Source: Mycogone perniciosa
Taxonomy: Eukaryota > Ascomycota > Sordariomycetes > Hypocreales > Hypocreaceae
Reading direction: 5' to 3'
NCBI GenBank assembly: GCA_025331125.1
Contig: JAOALB010000014.1
Span: forward strand, 337,423-401,422
Length of the DNA: 64,000 nucleotides
Shown: positions 1 through 11,284 of the stretch, in pieces
Layout of the letters: each line of letters begins with the position of its first letter
Numbering within the stretch: position 1 is the first letter of the stretch
Position numbers and translations under genes: made by a program
The notes under the pieces: generated by a model
Database searches by the model: none
What the model was told of the DNA's origin: nothing
What the model saw: only the letters and a program-made list of their open reading frames with translations

Positions 1-2050
1 GACACTGGCGGAGATTTCGGCTGTCTCAGGTCAAATGGCGGCAAGATATTCAGTTGGCCCGGGTCCATTCTCTCCAGGCCTGCAGGATCGATGGGCTTCC
101 TGTTGGAGCCGTTCTTTACTGTTGATTTTTGAACCCGGTGAACTGATGAAGAAGTCGTCGCCTTGGGTGATGGACTCTGCGGCGTCACCCCAGTACTGGA
201 GCCATCTTTGTCCCCCTTTGCGCTGACAGATGATGGCTGAGAGGTGCCGCAATGGCATTTATGTTTCTTCGGAATGGCGGCCGTCACAGCGGCGCACGAA
301 CAGGGTCGCGATGCCGGGTGAGGGCATGAGCTCAATGGACGCCCCGGTTTCCGAACAGGTACCATCAGCCGCTCATTTGCGTGTGTGCATTTGGTGGAGC
401 GATGACCACGGATGCATGGCTCGCTACGATAGCAACAAAATCAGTCATGGAGGACAACGACGGCTGCGCGGTCCAAGGCCAAGCGGGAGCAACTCTGCGC
501 GCCTTTCTGGGTACCGGGGCTACATACCAGGCCATCTTCTGGCCGTTTATGAGAGGCATGGCGAATCGTAGGTATGGATATCGAGATGCGAACTGGTTCT
601 CATGCGCTGCTGCTGATGCTGGTGCGGAGCAACAACGGCGATCGTGGCCGTGATTGCGGCGAATAGCCCGGAGCTGCACCGCTCAGCGCTTGAAGCTGGG
701 GCGAGAAATTCGGCCACAAGTTTAGAATATCATCAAGTAAGGAAACATATCGTCGGGGTTCGGATACGGATCGAGCAGGCTATTGTTGTCGACGTCGGAT
801 GAGTCTCTGGCGGTAGATAGTGGGGGATTCGATGACTTGGGGGGATTCGTTGAGCGATGCGATGCGACCGAGATTTGAAACTTCTTCTTCGATCAAGGAG
901 AGTCGTCTAGACGCGGATTCTCGTAGGCAGGTCGGTGTGCATGTGCGGGTTCCAGGCGCCTCGTCGAGAGGAAATCCGTGTTCCCCTCGGAATGTCAAGT
1001 CAACAACGCCGCACGGCTGCAGATTCCCGGTGGAAGAGATTTGAGGATTGCAGCCGAGTCGACCCCATCCATCAATGCACCCAAGGCACAATGCGGCCCC
1101 ACGTGCGGGGGCCCTGTTTTTACACTGGGGGGGAGCACTCAGGGCACTTCTTCCAGTGGGCTTCTTCCAATAGGTCCCCCGAAGGCGCCACGATAGAAAA
1201 GCCCTAGAGCCTCGCAGCTACATACGTACCTATGTATGTGCTCCAGTGCCAACCGATCAATCACAAAATCTCGTCCACGTTCCAGTAGCAACATCACCTT
1301 CAGGCCATGCCTGACACCGCCGCCAGGAACCCTCTCTCTAAAGGTCTGGAGGGTTGGCATGCACTATATTCTTTGCACATGAGTAGTCTGACCAGCGGAG
1401 CCTGCCTGCCCCCTCCTGCAGGCGAGGCGACTTCTGGCACCGGGCCTTCTTCTCGGGGGTGTGTGGACGGGGCCGAATGTCGACACCAGAGCCGTCCGTG
1501 AGCCGCCTCCGACCCGGAGATCGGTCTCCGTGTTTTGTTGTTCCGCTGGGGCCCCGTGCGAGAAACGAAGTGTGTCATCTCGTAACGAAAACACACATCT
1601 CGTATGCGCACGTAACACAGGAGGACATTTTGAATATGGGGCGGTCTGTCTATTTCTCGTGTACGGAGTAATGGATAGCTTAACCATCTCCACCTGACCT
1701 GATGCTGATGGGCAGACGAACCGTCCTCGGCACCAGCCTGGCCATGTTTGAGCAAGTTTCTATTGGCTGCACCACCATGACACACGGACAGCATCCACTA
1801 ACAAAGATTGATGGATCCATCACGATGGAGTACAGAGTGCGGAGTACGGAGCAGTCATCATGGTGGTAATAGCAGTAACTACTCGGACTTACGGGTAATA
1901 CATGTCATCATCATCCTTAGTTCGGCGACTTATCACTCCGCCCTTGTCAGCGGCTATTCATGTATGTATGTAGGAGCATCATTCATTCATGACAACACTA
2001 GCAAACTGGAAATCGGGTATTACATAGTCTTCATAGCGCCATCTCCACCA
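1..2050. other. Left-edge intergenic DNA, no supportable gene
   Basis: Only short open stretches occur here on both strands, none with recognisable domains. On the minus strand two different frames run open into stops at about 780 and 722 and look mildly protein-like, ending in a Pro/Asp-rich tail. They disagree in frame and lack a credible start or splice join, so they may be remnants of a decayed gene. A TACGGAGTA motif, recurrent elsewhere in the window, sits at 1662-1670. I see no RNA gene. Confidence 0.5.
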
Positions 2051-4378
2051 TCAGTGCCCATCCGAGTGATCTGAATCCGCAAACATGTCAACGGCCCGCA
2101 TCCTCTTTCGAGACTGTCCGCGGCTTGTCGATTGCGACTCCGCCTGTTCATCAGCTTCTTTCTTGTCCTGTACATCATCCTCATCCATTGGCTCACCCAC
2201 TACATCGTCTTCCTCGATCGGCTCGCCCTCAATATCGTCTTCATCAATAGGTTCTCCAGCCACATCGTCCTCTTGTATGGGTTCGCCCTCGACATCACCC
2301 GGCTCCTCGGAGATGCTTGGTTTCTCTGCTTCGACGTGACTACCAACAGCCTCGGCTTCAGAGGTTGTGCTGGCCTCAACTACCTTCCATTTGCCCTTCT
2401 TGACCGATTCGTCCGCCTTGTCTCGTATCTTCAATGACGGAGGGTTTTCGAACGTGTTAGCAAACAGCGCCTGGGTTTCTGTTGGAAACACGCACCACCC
2501 CTCCCACAAGTTCAGGACGAGGTTAACGCTCCGCTTCCATTTCTCGGCCCGCAATCGACCCCATCCCAGCTTATCTGCCATCATGCCGAGGTGTTCAAAT
2601 ACTTTGCGGTCCCGTAAAGCCGTCTCCAACAGTTGCCGATATCGCCACGAATGCCGCGCGTTGCTCGTGGATGACGATGACAAGACATCGCTAACAACAT
2701 ATAAGCCCACCAGGCAAGCTGCGCTCATGTCTGTGGCGTCGCTTGGAGCCGTCTCATCAGCGCCGCCGTCTCGTTGGAATTCCCTACCCTCACTTTTCCT
2801 TTCGGGGTTGGCACCTGTTAATGAAAACGGCTTCTCAATGTTGGATACGATCATGTCCACCACTTCGTCGACCCCACGACTGACATGAGTAATCGAAAAC
2901 GCTGTGACTCTCGCAATGTCTCCTTTTCGCACCTTCGAAATTGTTGTCGGCAACCGCGCTAAGAGATGAACGAGTTTGGCCTTCTCCAAAGGACTGAGAA
3001 ACGTCTTTTCTTCCTCGCTGCCTTGGTTTTCGCGGTTTCCGTCTCCGTCGAAATCCTCCTCATCTGAGGAATTGTATTCCGAATCCGAAACAAACTCATC
3101 TAGTCTAGTGGTGTATTCAAAAGGCAGTCGCTTATCTGGCGTTTTCCAGGCATGACTCCCGTCAAATAAGGGGATGTACTTGCCTTTCTTCAGCTCTGAA
3201 TGTGCCCCTGTTACCACTCCCCAGAGTGTCCATCGATACCAAACACCACCCTCGCTCCTCGCATCCCATATCCATGCCCACTTTTCCTCGCGCTGCACCT
3301 CAGGCCGTGTCATGAGAAGTGCTTCGAATTCTGGCCCATGTTCAAGGACCCCTTCAATGACCTTGTTGATGAGTTGAATCGTTCTGATATCCTGAGGTGG
3401 CTTGACAGGGACATGTAATAAATTCGACCGATTCACGCCGCCAGAGCCGTAGGAATATGATGGAGGTGGCGCGAACCCCCGATTAAATCCGTGTCGGGTG
3501 TGATCGTTCGGCCCATTGTTAGAGCTCTGTTCCACCGGCTTGGCGCCAAATGGCTGGGAACCTGCGGAAGAAGAACCAAGGCTTGGTAGAGTCGAATTGG
3601 TGACAGCGGATGACAAATGGCGATGTAGAGATAAATAGTAGCCATAGCCCATGTATCGGTTCTGAAGCAGGCTCACTGCCGTATCTATATCATTAGCCGG
3701 CGTCTCTTGCGACATCGTGACAATAGCAACAGTGCATTTCCTCTCAGAACCTCCAGGCCCAGCCGGTGGTTGGATCTTCACATTCTCCACAGTCAAGTTG
3801 TTGGGCAGGAGTGCCTTGATCGTTGCAGGAGACGTCCCTGGAGGCAAATTCGATAACCTCAGTGTTGGCCTCGCTATGGCCTTCTCTTGAGCTCGGTCGA
3901 CAGCATCTCCCATTTCCTCATCATCGCTTGCGTCAAACGCCTTTGGCACCGACGAGATGCCTCCTTCCCTGTCCTCGAACGCCAGTATCGACTTCTCCCT
4001 CGGCCCTCTAGAAAAGTCTTGGAACGAGCGCTTCTTCCCAAATGGCGCCGGTGCCATCCCCAAGCTCCCTGGTCCGCTCTTCAGTCCAGAAGATGTTCCG
4101 AAGTGTCGTCGCGAAGCGCCGGGAGCTGAGGGCGGCGGACCACCAGAGAATCCGTGTCGCTGCCGAGTTGGCGCGGCGTTGCTGGCACTCGTATTATCGT
4201 CGCCATCGTGATCGAAGCTCTTGACAAAGTCCTCGTATACGGCGGCAGTCTCAGCGGCTTCACGTTGGCGCTTGGCTTCGGCTTCGGCTTTTTGCTTCTC
4301 GTAGGCGGATTGCTTGGAGAGTTTTTGGAGCTTGGCTTCGACGCCTGGGAAATCAACCAGGTCTTTTGAGGATGACAT
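2051..4378 (-). CDS. U2 snRNP-associated SURP-motif protein, SR140 type (RRM-SURP-CID)
   Basis: Predicted 775-residue nuclear protein of the SR140/U2SURP family, which works with the U2 snRNP in pre-mRNA splicing. An RRM-like domain lies at about residues 171-260 (begins RPTLRLSNLPPG). A SURP module is at about 330-390 (contains VLEHGPEFEALLMTRPEVQ and KWAWIWD). A CID, the RNA polymerase II CTD-interacting fold, is at about 460-640 (starts LSPLEKAKLVHLL). A Lys/Glu-rich coiled coil fills residues 15-45 and an acidic linker 430-458. Four near-identical acidic repeats occupy 695-734. I chose the ATG at 4378 (MSSSKDLVDF); the frame is open further upstream to an ATG at 4615, but those 79 extra residues have no family character. 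No intron is needed. Its upstream neighbour on the same strand stops about 300 bp away. Family call is strong from domain order; binding partners are inferred from the family. Confidence 0.9.
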   Translation of the reverse strand: MSSSKDLVDFPGVEAKLQKLSKQSAYEKQKAEAEAKRQREAAETAAVYEDFVKSFDHDGDDNTSASNAAPTRQRHGFSGGPPPSAPGASRRHFGTSSGLKSGPGSLGMAPAPFGKKRSFQDFSRGPREKSILAFEDREGGISSVPKAFDASDDEEMGDAVDRAQEKAIARPTLRLSNLPPGTSPATIKALLPNNLTVENVKIQPPAGPGGSERKCTVAIVTMSQETPANDIDTAVSLLQNRYMGYGYYLSLHRHLSSAVTNSTLPSLGSSSAGSQPFGAKPVEQSSNNGPNDHTRHGFNRGFAPPPSYSYGSGGVNRSNLLHVPVKPPQDIRTIQLINKVIEGVLEHGPEFEALLMTRPEVQREEKWAWIWDARSEGGVWYRWTLWGVVTGAHSELKKGKYIPLFDGSHAWKTPDKRLPFEYTTRLDEFVSDSEYNSSDEEDFDGDGNRENQGSEEEKTFLSPLEKAKLVHLLARLPTTISKVRKGDIARVTAFSITHVSRGVDEVVDMIVSNIEKPFSLTGANPERKSEGREFQRDGGADETAPSDATDMSAACLVGLYVVSDVLSSSSTSNARHSWRYRQLLETALRDRKVFEHLGMMADKLGWGRLRAEKWKRSVNLVLNLWEGWCVFPTETQALFANTFENPPSLKIRDKADESVKKGKWKVVEASTTSEAEAVGSHVEAEKPSISEEPGDVEGEPIQEDDVAGEPIDEDDIEGEPIEEDDVVGEPMDEDDVQDKKEADEQAESQSTSRGQSRKRMRAVDMFADSDHSDGH
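2177..2296 (-). repeat. Four 30-bp in-frame tandem repeats in the SR140 gene
   Basis: Four consecutive units encode D(V/I)xGEP(I/M)xED (residues 695-734 of the SR140-type protein). Units are DVEGEPIQED, DVAGEPIDED, DIEGEPIEED and DVVGEPMDED. The length is exactly 30 bp per unit, so copy-number change would keep frame. The run is strongly acidic and lies between the CID domain and a basic C-terminal tail. Confidence 0.9.
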
Positions 4379-4675
4379 TGTGGGCTTTGAAGAGTTTTGT
4401 AGATTATGAGCACTCCATAACGAAAGAGTACGTGGGGAATTAGAGGTATGTTTGAGCTTGGTTGTCGCGAAGTGCAGCGCTCGGATAGACTCGAGGTGAA
4501 GGTGTTGCCCCACATATTGCAAACAGCCCCGGTACAACGATAACTCAATGCTATCAGCCCGAAACTCATCTAGGTAGGAATAATAATTCCGAACTTCTCC
4601 TGCCCCAAACATCATTCAGGTTGTTTAACTTTCTTCTAATTTCCCCAACTTCCAAAAGAACTTGTTTTTTTTTCT

Positions 4676-6064
4676 TCAGTTCCTCAGCTCCTTTTGCAAT
4701 ATCAATCCCGGCTCGCCACCTCGACTCCCATCCTCTGTAACCAACCCCCTGAACTTCCCATCAATCTCTCTCCCCACGCCATTGCTCACAACTTGCTTCC
4801 ACTTCCATTTCTGTCCCAACTCACCACCCTTTCCAATCAGGCAATCCACAAACTTCTCTCCCAGCACAGGCAGGAACTTGTATCCATGTCCACTGTCGCC
4901 CGTGGCTATGAAGAGTCCTTCCCAGCCAGGATGCCAATCAACCAGCCAGTCCCCGTCGCTCGTGTCAGAGTACCAGCACAGTCTCGTGTCTTTCCACGAC
5001 CGGTTTTCTAGGCCCTTGACTGGGCTAAGGTCCTTCAGTCCTTGACGCAGGGCCCTGTCCGCTTCGAGGGGTAGGCCTGTGCTGCCGCCATCTCGATACG
5101 TCACCGGCCTCGACACAACTATGGGCGTGCGCTCAAGTGATGGCGAGGGGGGTAGAGCAGTCGAGACAGTAACAGGATTGAGGTACCCAAAGCTGTGTTG
5201 TGCAACTTTGAGCACTTGTTCTTGTGGCGGGATGATGAACAGTCCAGTGCTCAAGTTCAATACCACAGGTTGCTTCACCAACACCTGGAACTCTTCCTCT
5301 GAGATGTCGATGTAGCCCAGTGGCTGTCCCGTCGCTTCTATCCGACCCCTAAGATCGATCAAGCTGCCTGTCCATGCTCCCGCAGCAACGAACACAACGT
5401 CCGCCTTCAGGATCCTGGAGTCACTGAGCTTTGCCCCAGTGACTTTCTTGCCCTCTGTTACCAGCTCTTCCACCCTAGCATCCACGAAACCCACTCTCCC
5501 CGTTGCCTTGACCTTGTCGTGCAACCAAGCCATTCCTTTGCCTGCATTTGCCCATCCAGACAATTCGTTCACATATCCCCAATCGCCAGGATGTCCATCA
5601 ATCCCCAAAAACTCCTGCAACGCCTTGATACTCTCCAGCGTGCGCACTTTCTCCGCCGAATGACCATTCTTCTCTGCAATTCGAGCGGCATTGCTCCAAC
5701 TCGCCTTTGTATAATTCATTCCTGATTTCTTCCCCGGCCTGACTTGCTTTGGCTCATCCGCCGTCAACACAAACCCAGTCTCCGTATACCGCCCTTGACC
5801 ACCAAGTTCATCGTCTCCTTGCTTCCTCCACTCCTCCTGCGCCTGCGCCGCAAGCTCCGCGTAGTCTGGGTCCGCATAATCCGGTCTGATAATCCGCGAA
5901 GAGTCTATACTTGCAGCGTCTGGTGGAGGGAATTGACCACGTGCATCGTCGACGATGGTGATGGCCGTGTTGGCGAAGAAAGGCCGCTTGGTAAGAGCCC
6001 AGGCGGTACTGAGCCCAAAAACGCCGGAGCCAATAATCAGAATCGATTGCGGTGGACTATCCAT
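4676..6064 (-). CDS. FAD-dependent amine oxidase (sarcosine / fructosyl amino acid / saccharopine oxidase family)
   Basis: Predicted 462-residue flavoenzyme of the DAO fold. The dinucleotide-binding motif IIGSGVFGLS is at residues 10-19, followed by a Rossmann strand ending in VDDARG. The FAD-side motif VVFVAAGAWTG lies near 223-233. Near the C-terminus RLCWYSDT (Cys363) matches the cysteine that in monomeric sarcosine and fructosyl-amine oxidases binds FAD covalently, and GDSGHGYKFLPVLG follows at about 389-402. These enzymes oxidise secondary amines such as sarcosine, fructosyl amino acids, pipecolate or saccharopine, making H2O2. The exact substrate cannot be read from sequence. The ATG at 6064 (MDSPPQSIL) is used; upstream in-frame codons contain only a TTG start. 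There is no intron. The C-terminus is ELRN, so the SKL-type peroxisomal signal common in this family is absent. Confidence 0.85.
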   Translation of the reverse strand: MDSPPQSILIIGSGVFGLSTAWALTKRPFFANTAITIVDDARGQFPPPDAASIDSSRIIRPDYADPDYAELAAQAQEEWRKQGDDELGGQGRYTETGFVLTADEPKQVRPGKKSGMNYTKASWSNAARIAEKNGHSAEKVRTLESIKALQEFLGIDGHPGDWGYVNELSGWANAGKGMAWLHDKVKATGRVGFVDARVEELVTEGKKVTGAKLSDSRILKADVVFVAAGAWTGSLIDLRGRIEATGQPLGYIDISEEEFQVLVKQPVVLNLSTGLFIIPPQEQVLKVAQHSFGYLNPVTVSTALPPSPSLERTPIVVSRPVTYRDGGSTGLPLEADRALRQGLKDLSPVKGLENRSWKDTRLCWYSDTSDGDWLVDWHPGWEGLFIATGDSGHGYKFLPVLGEKFVDCLIGKGGELGQKWKWKQVVSNGVGREIDGKFRGLVTEDGSRGGEPGLILQKELRN

Positions 6065-7033
6065 ATTTTTGTCATCGACCGGTGTTTTGAAGGTCTTATC
6101 CAAAGCACCTAAGAAGCGACGCCAGATCTAGAAGAATGACTGTTCGAGTCCACGCATAGCATCGGATGCATGCATCTATTTACTAAGCATATACTGCCGT
6201 GAGGGGCAACAGAACGTTGCTGGTGGGGATAGATCCTGATGGAAGACATGAGTGCGCGTGGCCGATCATCGGCACCCAGAATCTCATCATCCTTGGCCAA
6301 ACAACTAACCCCTGCCTACTACGTACAGACACACGAGTTCAATCACGTAGTGGTACGATATCCAACATTGGTAACGAATCACCAGAAGGTTAGAGGACAA
6401 AAACTAGGCATTGTAGCTAATGCTAACTGCAAGACTGGTCGGATAACTAGCCTCTCATAGTTGTTACGACCCTCGTTCAACAAGGGTCCTGATAAATCAA
6501 GTTCCCCCGTCACGGCAAGGGTATAACGTGTCCTCATTATGTGTACGGCTTGCGTCACCACAAGCCATTCTTTCCTACCAACGGGCCCACCTTGGCCACT
6601 CGTCAGCAACCCCACTCTCCAGTCGATTTTTCAACCACCTTAACTTCCGCCCTCGAAACCATTAAAAACGGCCACAAAGGGCTGTCAGACCAGCACCAAA
6701 ATGGCCACGAGCAATCTATGTTGTGAGTGTGTGTCGCGGGATGGGTAGTCTTTGTTCTTTTTTTTGCCGTGAACCAGATCCATCATAAGAAAACAGAAAT
6801 ACCTCTTCCGACCCTCCTTTGCCAACGCCAATGCAATGCAGCAGAAATCACATGATACAAACGGTGCCCAGTCATGAACCTGATTGTGGCCTATCAGGTT
6901 CAGAGCTGCCGTTGTTTTATGGAAAAGCAATCGTGGTATCATGACCGTGCGGTCTAATCATACACATCGAGATTTTTTGGTGTGCGATAGTGGTACACGA
7001 GAATAAAATTCCCCGACCATACCCATAGTGCAT
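6065..7033. other. Intergenic DNA between flavoenzyme and TBP genes
   Basis: About 970 bp holding the promoter side of the flavoenzyme gene and the 3' side of the TBP gene. I see no ORF with protein character, no RNA gene and no obvious repeat. A GTTCGAGTCC string near 6143 resembles a tRNA B box but cannot form a T-arm. Confidence 0.5.
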
Positions 7034-7968
7034 TCACATCTTGCGGAAGTCTACCATGCAGAGAGTCAGTCAACAGGTCTATAGACATATAGAAAGAGGA
7101 AAACTGACCTTGAAGCACAGGGTAGATCATTTCGAAGGCTTGGTAAATTTCTTCTCTGACTTTGGCACCTGTCAAGACAATCTTGCCAGAGACAAAGATG
7201 AGGAGCACAATCTTGGGCTTGATCATGCGATAGATGAGACCAGGGAACAACTCAGGCTCGTAAGAGCTAAAGTTATGATGACGGGACGCAAGACCCTCGA
7301 GCCGAATAGGGAACTTAATGTCGCAAGAGCCGACAATGTTCTGGATCTTAAAGTCCGTGAACTTGGCGTTGAAGCCCAGCTTCTGGATAATGCGAGCATA
7401 TTTCCTTGACGCAAGTTTTGAGTCATCCTCAGACTTGGCGCCAGTAACAACCATCTTGCCAGAGGCAAAAATCAGAGCTGTGGTCTTAGGCTCGCGAATT
7501 CGCATGATGACGGCGGCAAAACGCTAAGTCCAGTTAGCACCACATTCGAAACCGTTAAGCAGAGAGCTGTGGGGCATTACCTTGGGATTGTATTCAGCAT
7601 TTCGCGCGTGCAGGGCAATCGTCTTCAGGTCCAAGCGGCAATCTAGATTGACCGTGGCCACGATGTTCCTTTGGTTGCGAGATAAGCTTCACTGAGCAAA
7701 GCCAAGTTACTCAAGAGTATACATACTGCAAGGTAGGAGTGATCCCACTGGGCCCCTGTGAGGCTGCAGGCGTGGCGGCAGGAGTTGCGGGAGTCACCCC
7801 ATTTCCATTCGCGGCCTGCTGACCATTCGGAGATGACCGTTGGCCATTGTCCCCGTTGGTAGACGGTGGCGTCAGTTCATTTGACGCGCCTGGAAACGAT
7901 AATGAGCCCGGTGCGGTAAACGCCTTGGCTTGGGCAGCATTTGCCGGATGAGTTTGAATGCCCTCCAT
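7034..7968 (-). CDS. TATA-box-binding protein (TBP), 4 exons
   Basis: Encodes TBP, the DNA-bending core of TFIID, also used by RNA polymerases I and III. Exons by eye: 7968-7727, 7668-7581, 7523-7109 and 7050-7034; introns 7669-7726, 7524-7580 and 7051-7108 all have GT-AG ends. The joined frame is 762 nt, 253 residues. The first 70 or so residues are a Pro/Ala/Asn-rich variable tail. The rest is the two-repeat saddle: repeat one begins TLQNIVATVNLDCRLDLKTI and contains FASGKMVVTGA; repeat two begins NIVGSCDIKFPIRLEGLA and contains FVSGKIVLTGA. The last exon adds only the terminal DFRKM. All joins restore expected TBP residues without gaps, so the model is secure. The core is essentially canonical and should be cross-functional with other fungal TBPs (inference from family conservation). 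Confidence 0.97.
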
Positions 7969-10900
7969 GATTCGGAATGGATCGCAACGCGCGGTGTGGC
8001 TACGAGGCGATGCTGAGCAGATCTATGCAAGAGAAGTGTCAGCAACCTGCATGTAGGGAGTGGGCAACGGTATGTGCGAAAGTATTGGAACGGAAGAGAA
8101 GCGATGGTGGCGATGAAAGCCGATGATTAATCTTGAAATAGTATTATCCTGCGCATATGCAGCCTTGAGGTGAAAGAAGGGAAAGGTTAAGGTGAGCGTG
8201 GAGAAGTTGACTTTTTGATAGTGGAGCACGTGAAGCCAGCTGGCAGTGCAACGCCACTGCGGCGCAGTGAATGCGGGAAAGGTGCACAATCACAACAAAG
8301 CAACAAAGGAGAAGCGTTACCTACCAAACGTGGGAGATGAACAAGTGAATGTCTCCCCTACAGAATGCTGCTCGAGCAGTTATGGGATTTCCCTGCGATG
8401 CGGTGGACGCAGCAAGGAGGGTATGACAACGAGGGTCGAGTTTGGTCGGTCGATGATGCTCGCGCGCGGCTTCCCAACAACCAAGACTCGAAGGTCTCTT
8501 TTTTTTCACTTCAAAGCAACTTCTTTATATTGTGTTCTACACAACGAGGCAACGACCCGATGGGCTGACGACGACGGCGATATCGCTATGACGTCTTCGT
8601 CGGAGATCAACGAGATCAGTTGCACACGCAAGGAGCGACGGCGCAAGGAACGTGTTCCAGTTCTCTCTTTGCCTGATCGCAGGACGTCGACACCGTTTAA
8701 ACCTAGAGAGCGAGATCGCCTTCCGCTCTGTTTCTCCACGCGCTTCAAAAGATAGGAGAGGCTGTTCAGCTTCAACAACTTGACGTTGCAGAGGCGAAAA
8801 GCGGGCAGACTCAGGCGTCTGGTGACGAAGGGAGAGAGTGAGGGAGGAGCGAGACCGCCGGAAAAGTGGGGCCTGACGTCGGTTTGGGGAAAATAATTAA
8901 TGAGAGGCCGGACGGATATGGTAGGTACGTAGGGCCGCCGGTCGGGACGTCCGCACAAGAATAGCGAAACAGCGGATGGGGGAGGGCTGGGTACTTATAA
9001 TTCTGGCTGCGGAAGGCCCAGGCAGGACTCCCAGGCAACAACACCACCTGTGGCGTCCCTCTGGCAGAGCCGGCCTAAGCTTAGCGTGCGCGCCAGCGGC
9101 GGTGTCCACCAATCAGCAGGCGGCGCTGCTGTGATTTTATCTCCTTTTGCCCACCACGGCCCCAGAGCCCCCTGAAGTACCGCGGTAGCATGCAGCTCCT
9201 CGCGGTACCAAAGCTGTGGCACAAGGGTGCTCGTGCACGGTCGAGCTGGCGGTCACGGCGTCTTGCCAGGGCTTTGGGGCATAACACGCACTTCTTTCGA
9301 ACCTGATTCTGCTTTCTTCCCTTCTGCTCTGTTCCGTTCTCTTCCTTTCACTACTGCTTCTTACCGTCATGCAGGTTGCTGGCAGTTTGCTTCCTCTTCA
9401 CCGCATAGCCGACACGCCGCTGCTATTCCCCTAATCATTCGCACGGGTTTCACAGCAAACACCGTAGGCGCTTCACCTGACGAGAGGACGACCAATTTGC
9501 CGACAAACGCAACGGCCGCCGCAAAGGACGACAAACACATATTAACGGAGTGACCAGCCAAAATTGCGCCGACTTGACTGACTGTGCGGTCCAGTCCAGG
9601 TCTGCTGGGGCGAGGGCAATCAGCTCGGATTCAGATGGGGCTGGACATGGACCCGCGGTTGGCCGCGTCGCGCCCATTTGCCCCCCTTTACCCACCAGCC
9701 ACCCATTCCCTGAAATTGCCTCTTGCCGGCCCCCTCTCCTACTGAACCACCTCCCTTCACACCATAACCAGTGCCAGTCCTGATAGTACGGGTTTTGAAA
9801 CACGCAACCTCGCCCCTGAGCTGGCTTTTACGGGGAGGGCTTACGAATTTCTCCTCCCCACCAGACTCTTGTGTCTCATCATCGTCTCGACGCAGCAACT
9901 TGGCATGAGATGGATGGGTGAGAAGACGGGTCGTAAGAAAAGGCGGTGTCTGTCGTTGGCACATGGAGCATGCAGCAGTCAAAGACATCTCGCATTGCAC
10001 AATCCCATCGCGGTACGACGCCCTGATTACTTCGTACTATCAGAGTTTTCACGCGGACCGTGTGCAAGGTTGGGAGCAGGCCAAAGGTGAGAAAGCGTAT
10101 CCTAGCACGTGTGAGAGTGAGTCATTGATTCTGAACCAACCGCCCATCTTGAGCCGCATCCACCCTAGGCCTGGCTGTTTGCGGACGCTGAGTGGCTGGC
10201 ATGCGAAGTCCTGGGTACAACCTCGGTAATCAGCCCGGAAGACGCCCATCTCATACGACTCTAATTCCCAGGCGTGATACTCCATCCTTGCGCTCTCTTT
10301 TACGCTCTCTACGGAGTGTTGCGTCGCAAACCTATTTTTCCGTGCATCAGCGCAGTACGAGTATTTGGTCTTGTGCTTCTTTTTTTTAATCCTTGATTCA
10401 GGCCTCATCCATCTGCCAGTGGAGTATACGAGGAGCCACATCACCGCGATGACGGAAAATTTTGATAGTCCGTCGATCGTCAAGTATTGCTACCTGGTCA
10501 GCTCGAGCCAGGCGTCGCTCGCAATCCAAGATGTACCCCACTAACAATTTCGCAACCCTGTGACCCCAACAAATTTCCTCGCGTTGCACTCCGTAGCGTC
10601 GGCCACTACCCTGACAGGACACTTGGCGTCATTTTAGTGATACGGCGTGATACAGATTGTAAAACAAAAGATCTTTGTTATTATCGCGTAAAACCCCACC
10701 CACCGATATCTTTTATCGTGGCGAGCCCAACACTTCTTCTGCTGATAAGACTTGGACTACTACTTCGTACTTCGTACTCCATCCATGTACGAAGTATTTC
10801 TCCGTAGATACGGAGGTAAACGTCGTTTGTTGATTTTGGGCGACATTCAGACTGGAACGAATGCAAGGAATGAATCATGCACCGCCTGGCTTTGTGGCTC

Positions 10901-11284
10901 AACATGCATGTAAATGCGGGTTTCCTTTGAAAGCACTGCCAAGCCAAGGGAATGCACAAACAAGTTCCAATATTTCAAGCGCCAAGATGGCTTTTTTGTC
11001 ATTTGTTTCACCCTTTTCACAGACCTGCAGATCGAGACTGACAATTTCATCCGAAGCACCCAAGGTAAATAGCAGTCTCGACCCGAAAACCATGTCACCA
11101 CATATTTTTATTCAACCGATTGTTATGTTATGTCCGGGCACTCCGTAGCACTAGGTATGTTGAAGAATATGACTTCCTACACCCCTTGGCAATTTGAATG
11201 TGTGAATAGTATATGGCCATAAAACTATCTATCAAGTACAATAGTAATACGAAATGCCCTTTTTTACACTCGGTAAGGAGTTTT
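7969..11284. other. 3.3 kb intergenic region upstream of TBP
   Basis: Long stretch between the TBP start and the 3' end of the ETF-QO gene, both minus strand. Several 60-170 codon open frames exist on both strands, but they overlap, lack domains and have low-complexity composition. It probably contains the TBP promoter and leader. A tight group of the dispersed motif occurs at 10761-10796. I see no tRNA or other RNA gene. Confidence 0.5.
10761..10796. repeat. Cluster of the TACTTCGTA/TACGAAGTA motif
   Basis: TACTTCGTA at 10761-10769 overlaps a second copy at 10768-10776, and the inverse TACGAAGTA is at 10788-10796. Related CTCCGTA and TACGGAG half-sites follow directly to about 10815. The cluster is intergenic, 3' of the ETF-QO gene. 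Confidence 0.85.

Noticed and set aside
381..653. Plus-strand 90-codon ORF with a hydrophobic stretch near the left edge
   Set aside because: No start context, no splice partners and all frames open nearby; cannot be separated from chance.
1300..1794. 164-codon minus-strand ORF near the left edge
   Set aside because: Two other frames are equally open; His/Arg/Pro-rich with no family resemblance.
6135..6160. GTTCGAGTCC resembling a tRNA B box
   Set aside because: Flanking bases cannot form a T-arm and no A box lies at the right distance.
8246..8958. Open frames of 150-170 codons on both strands upstream of TBP
   Set aside because: They overlap each other, have low-complexity Arg/Ser composition and no recognisable domain or splice continuation.
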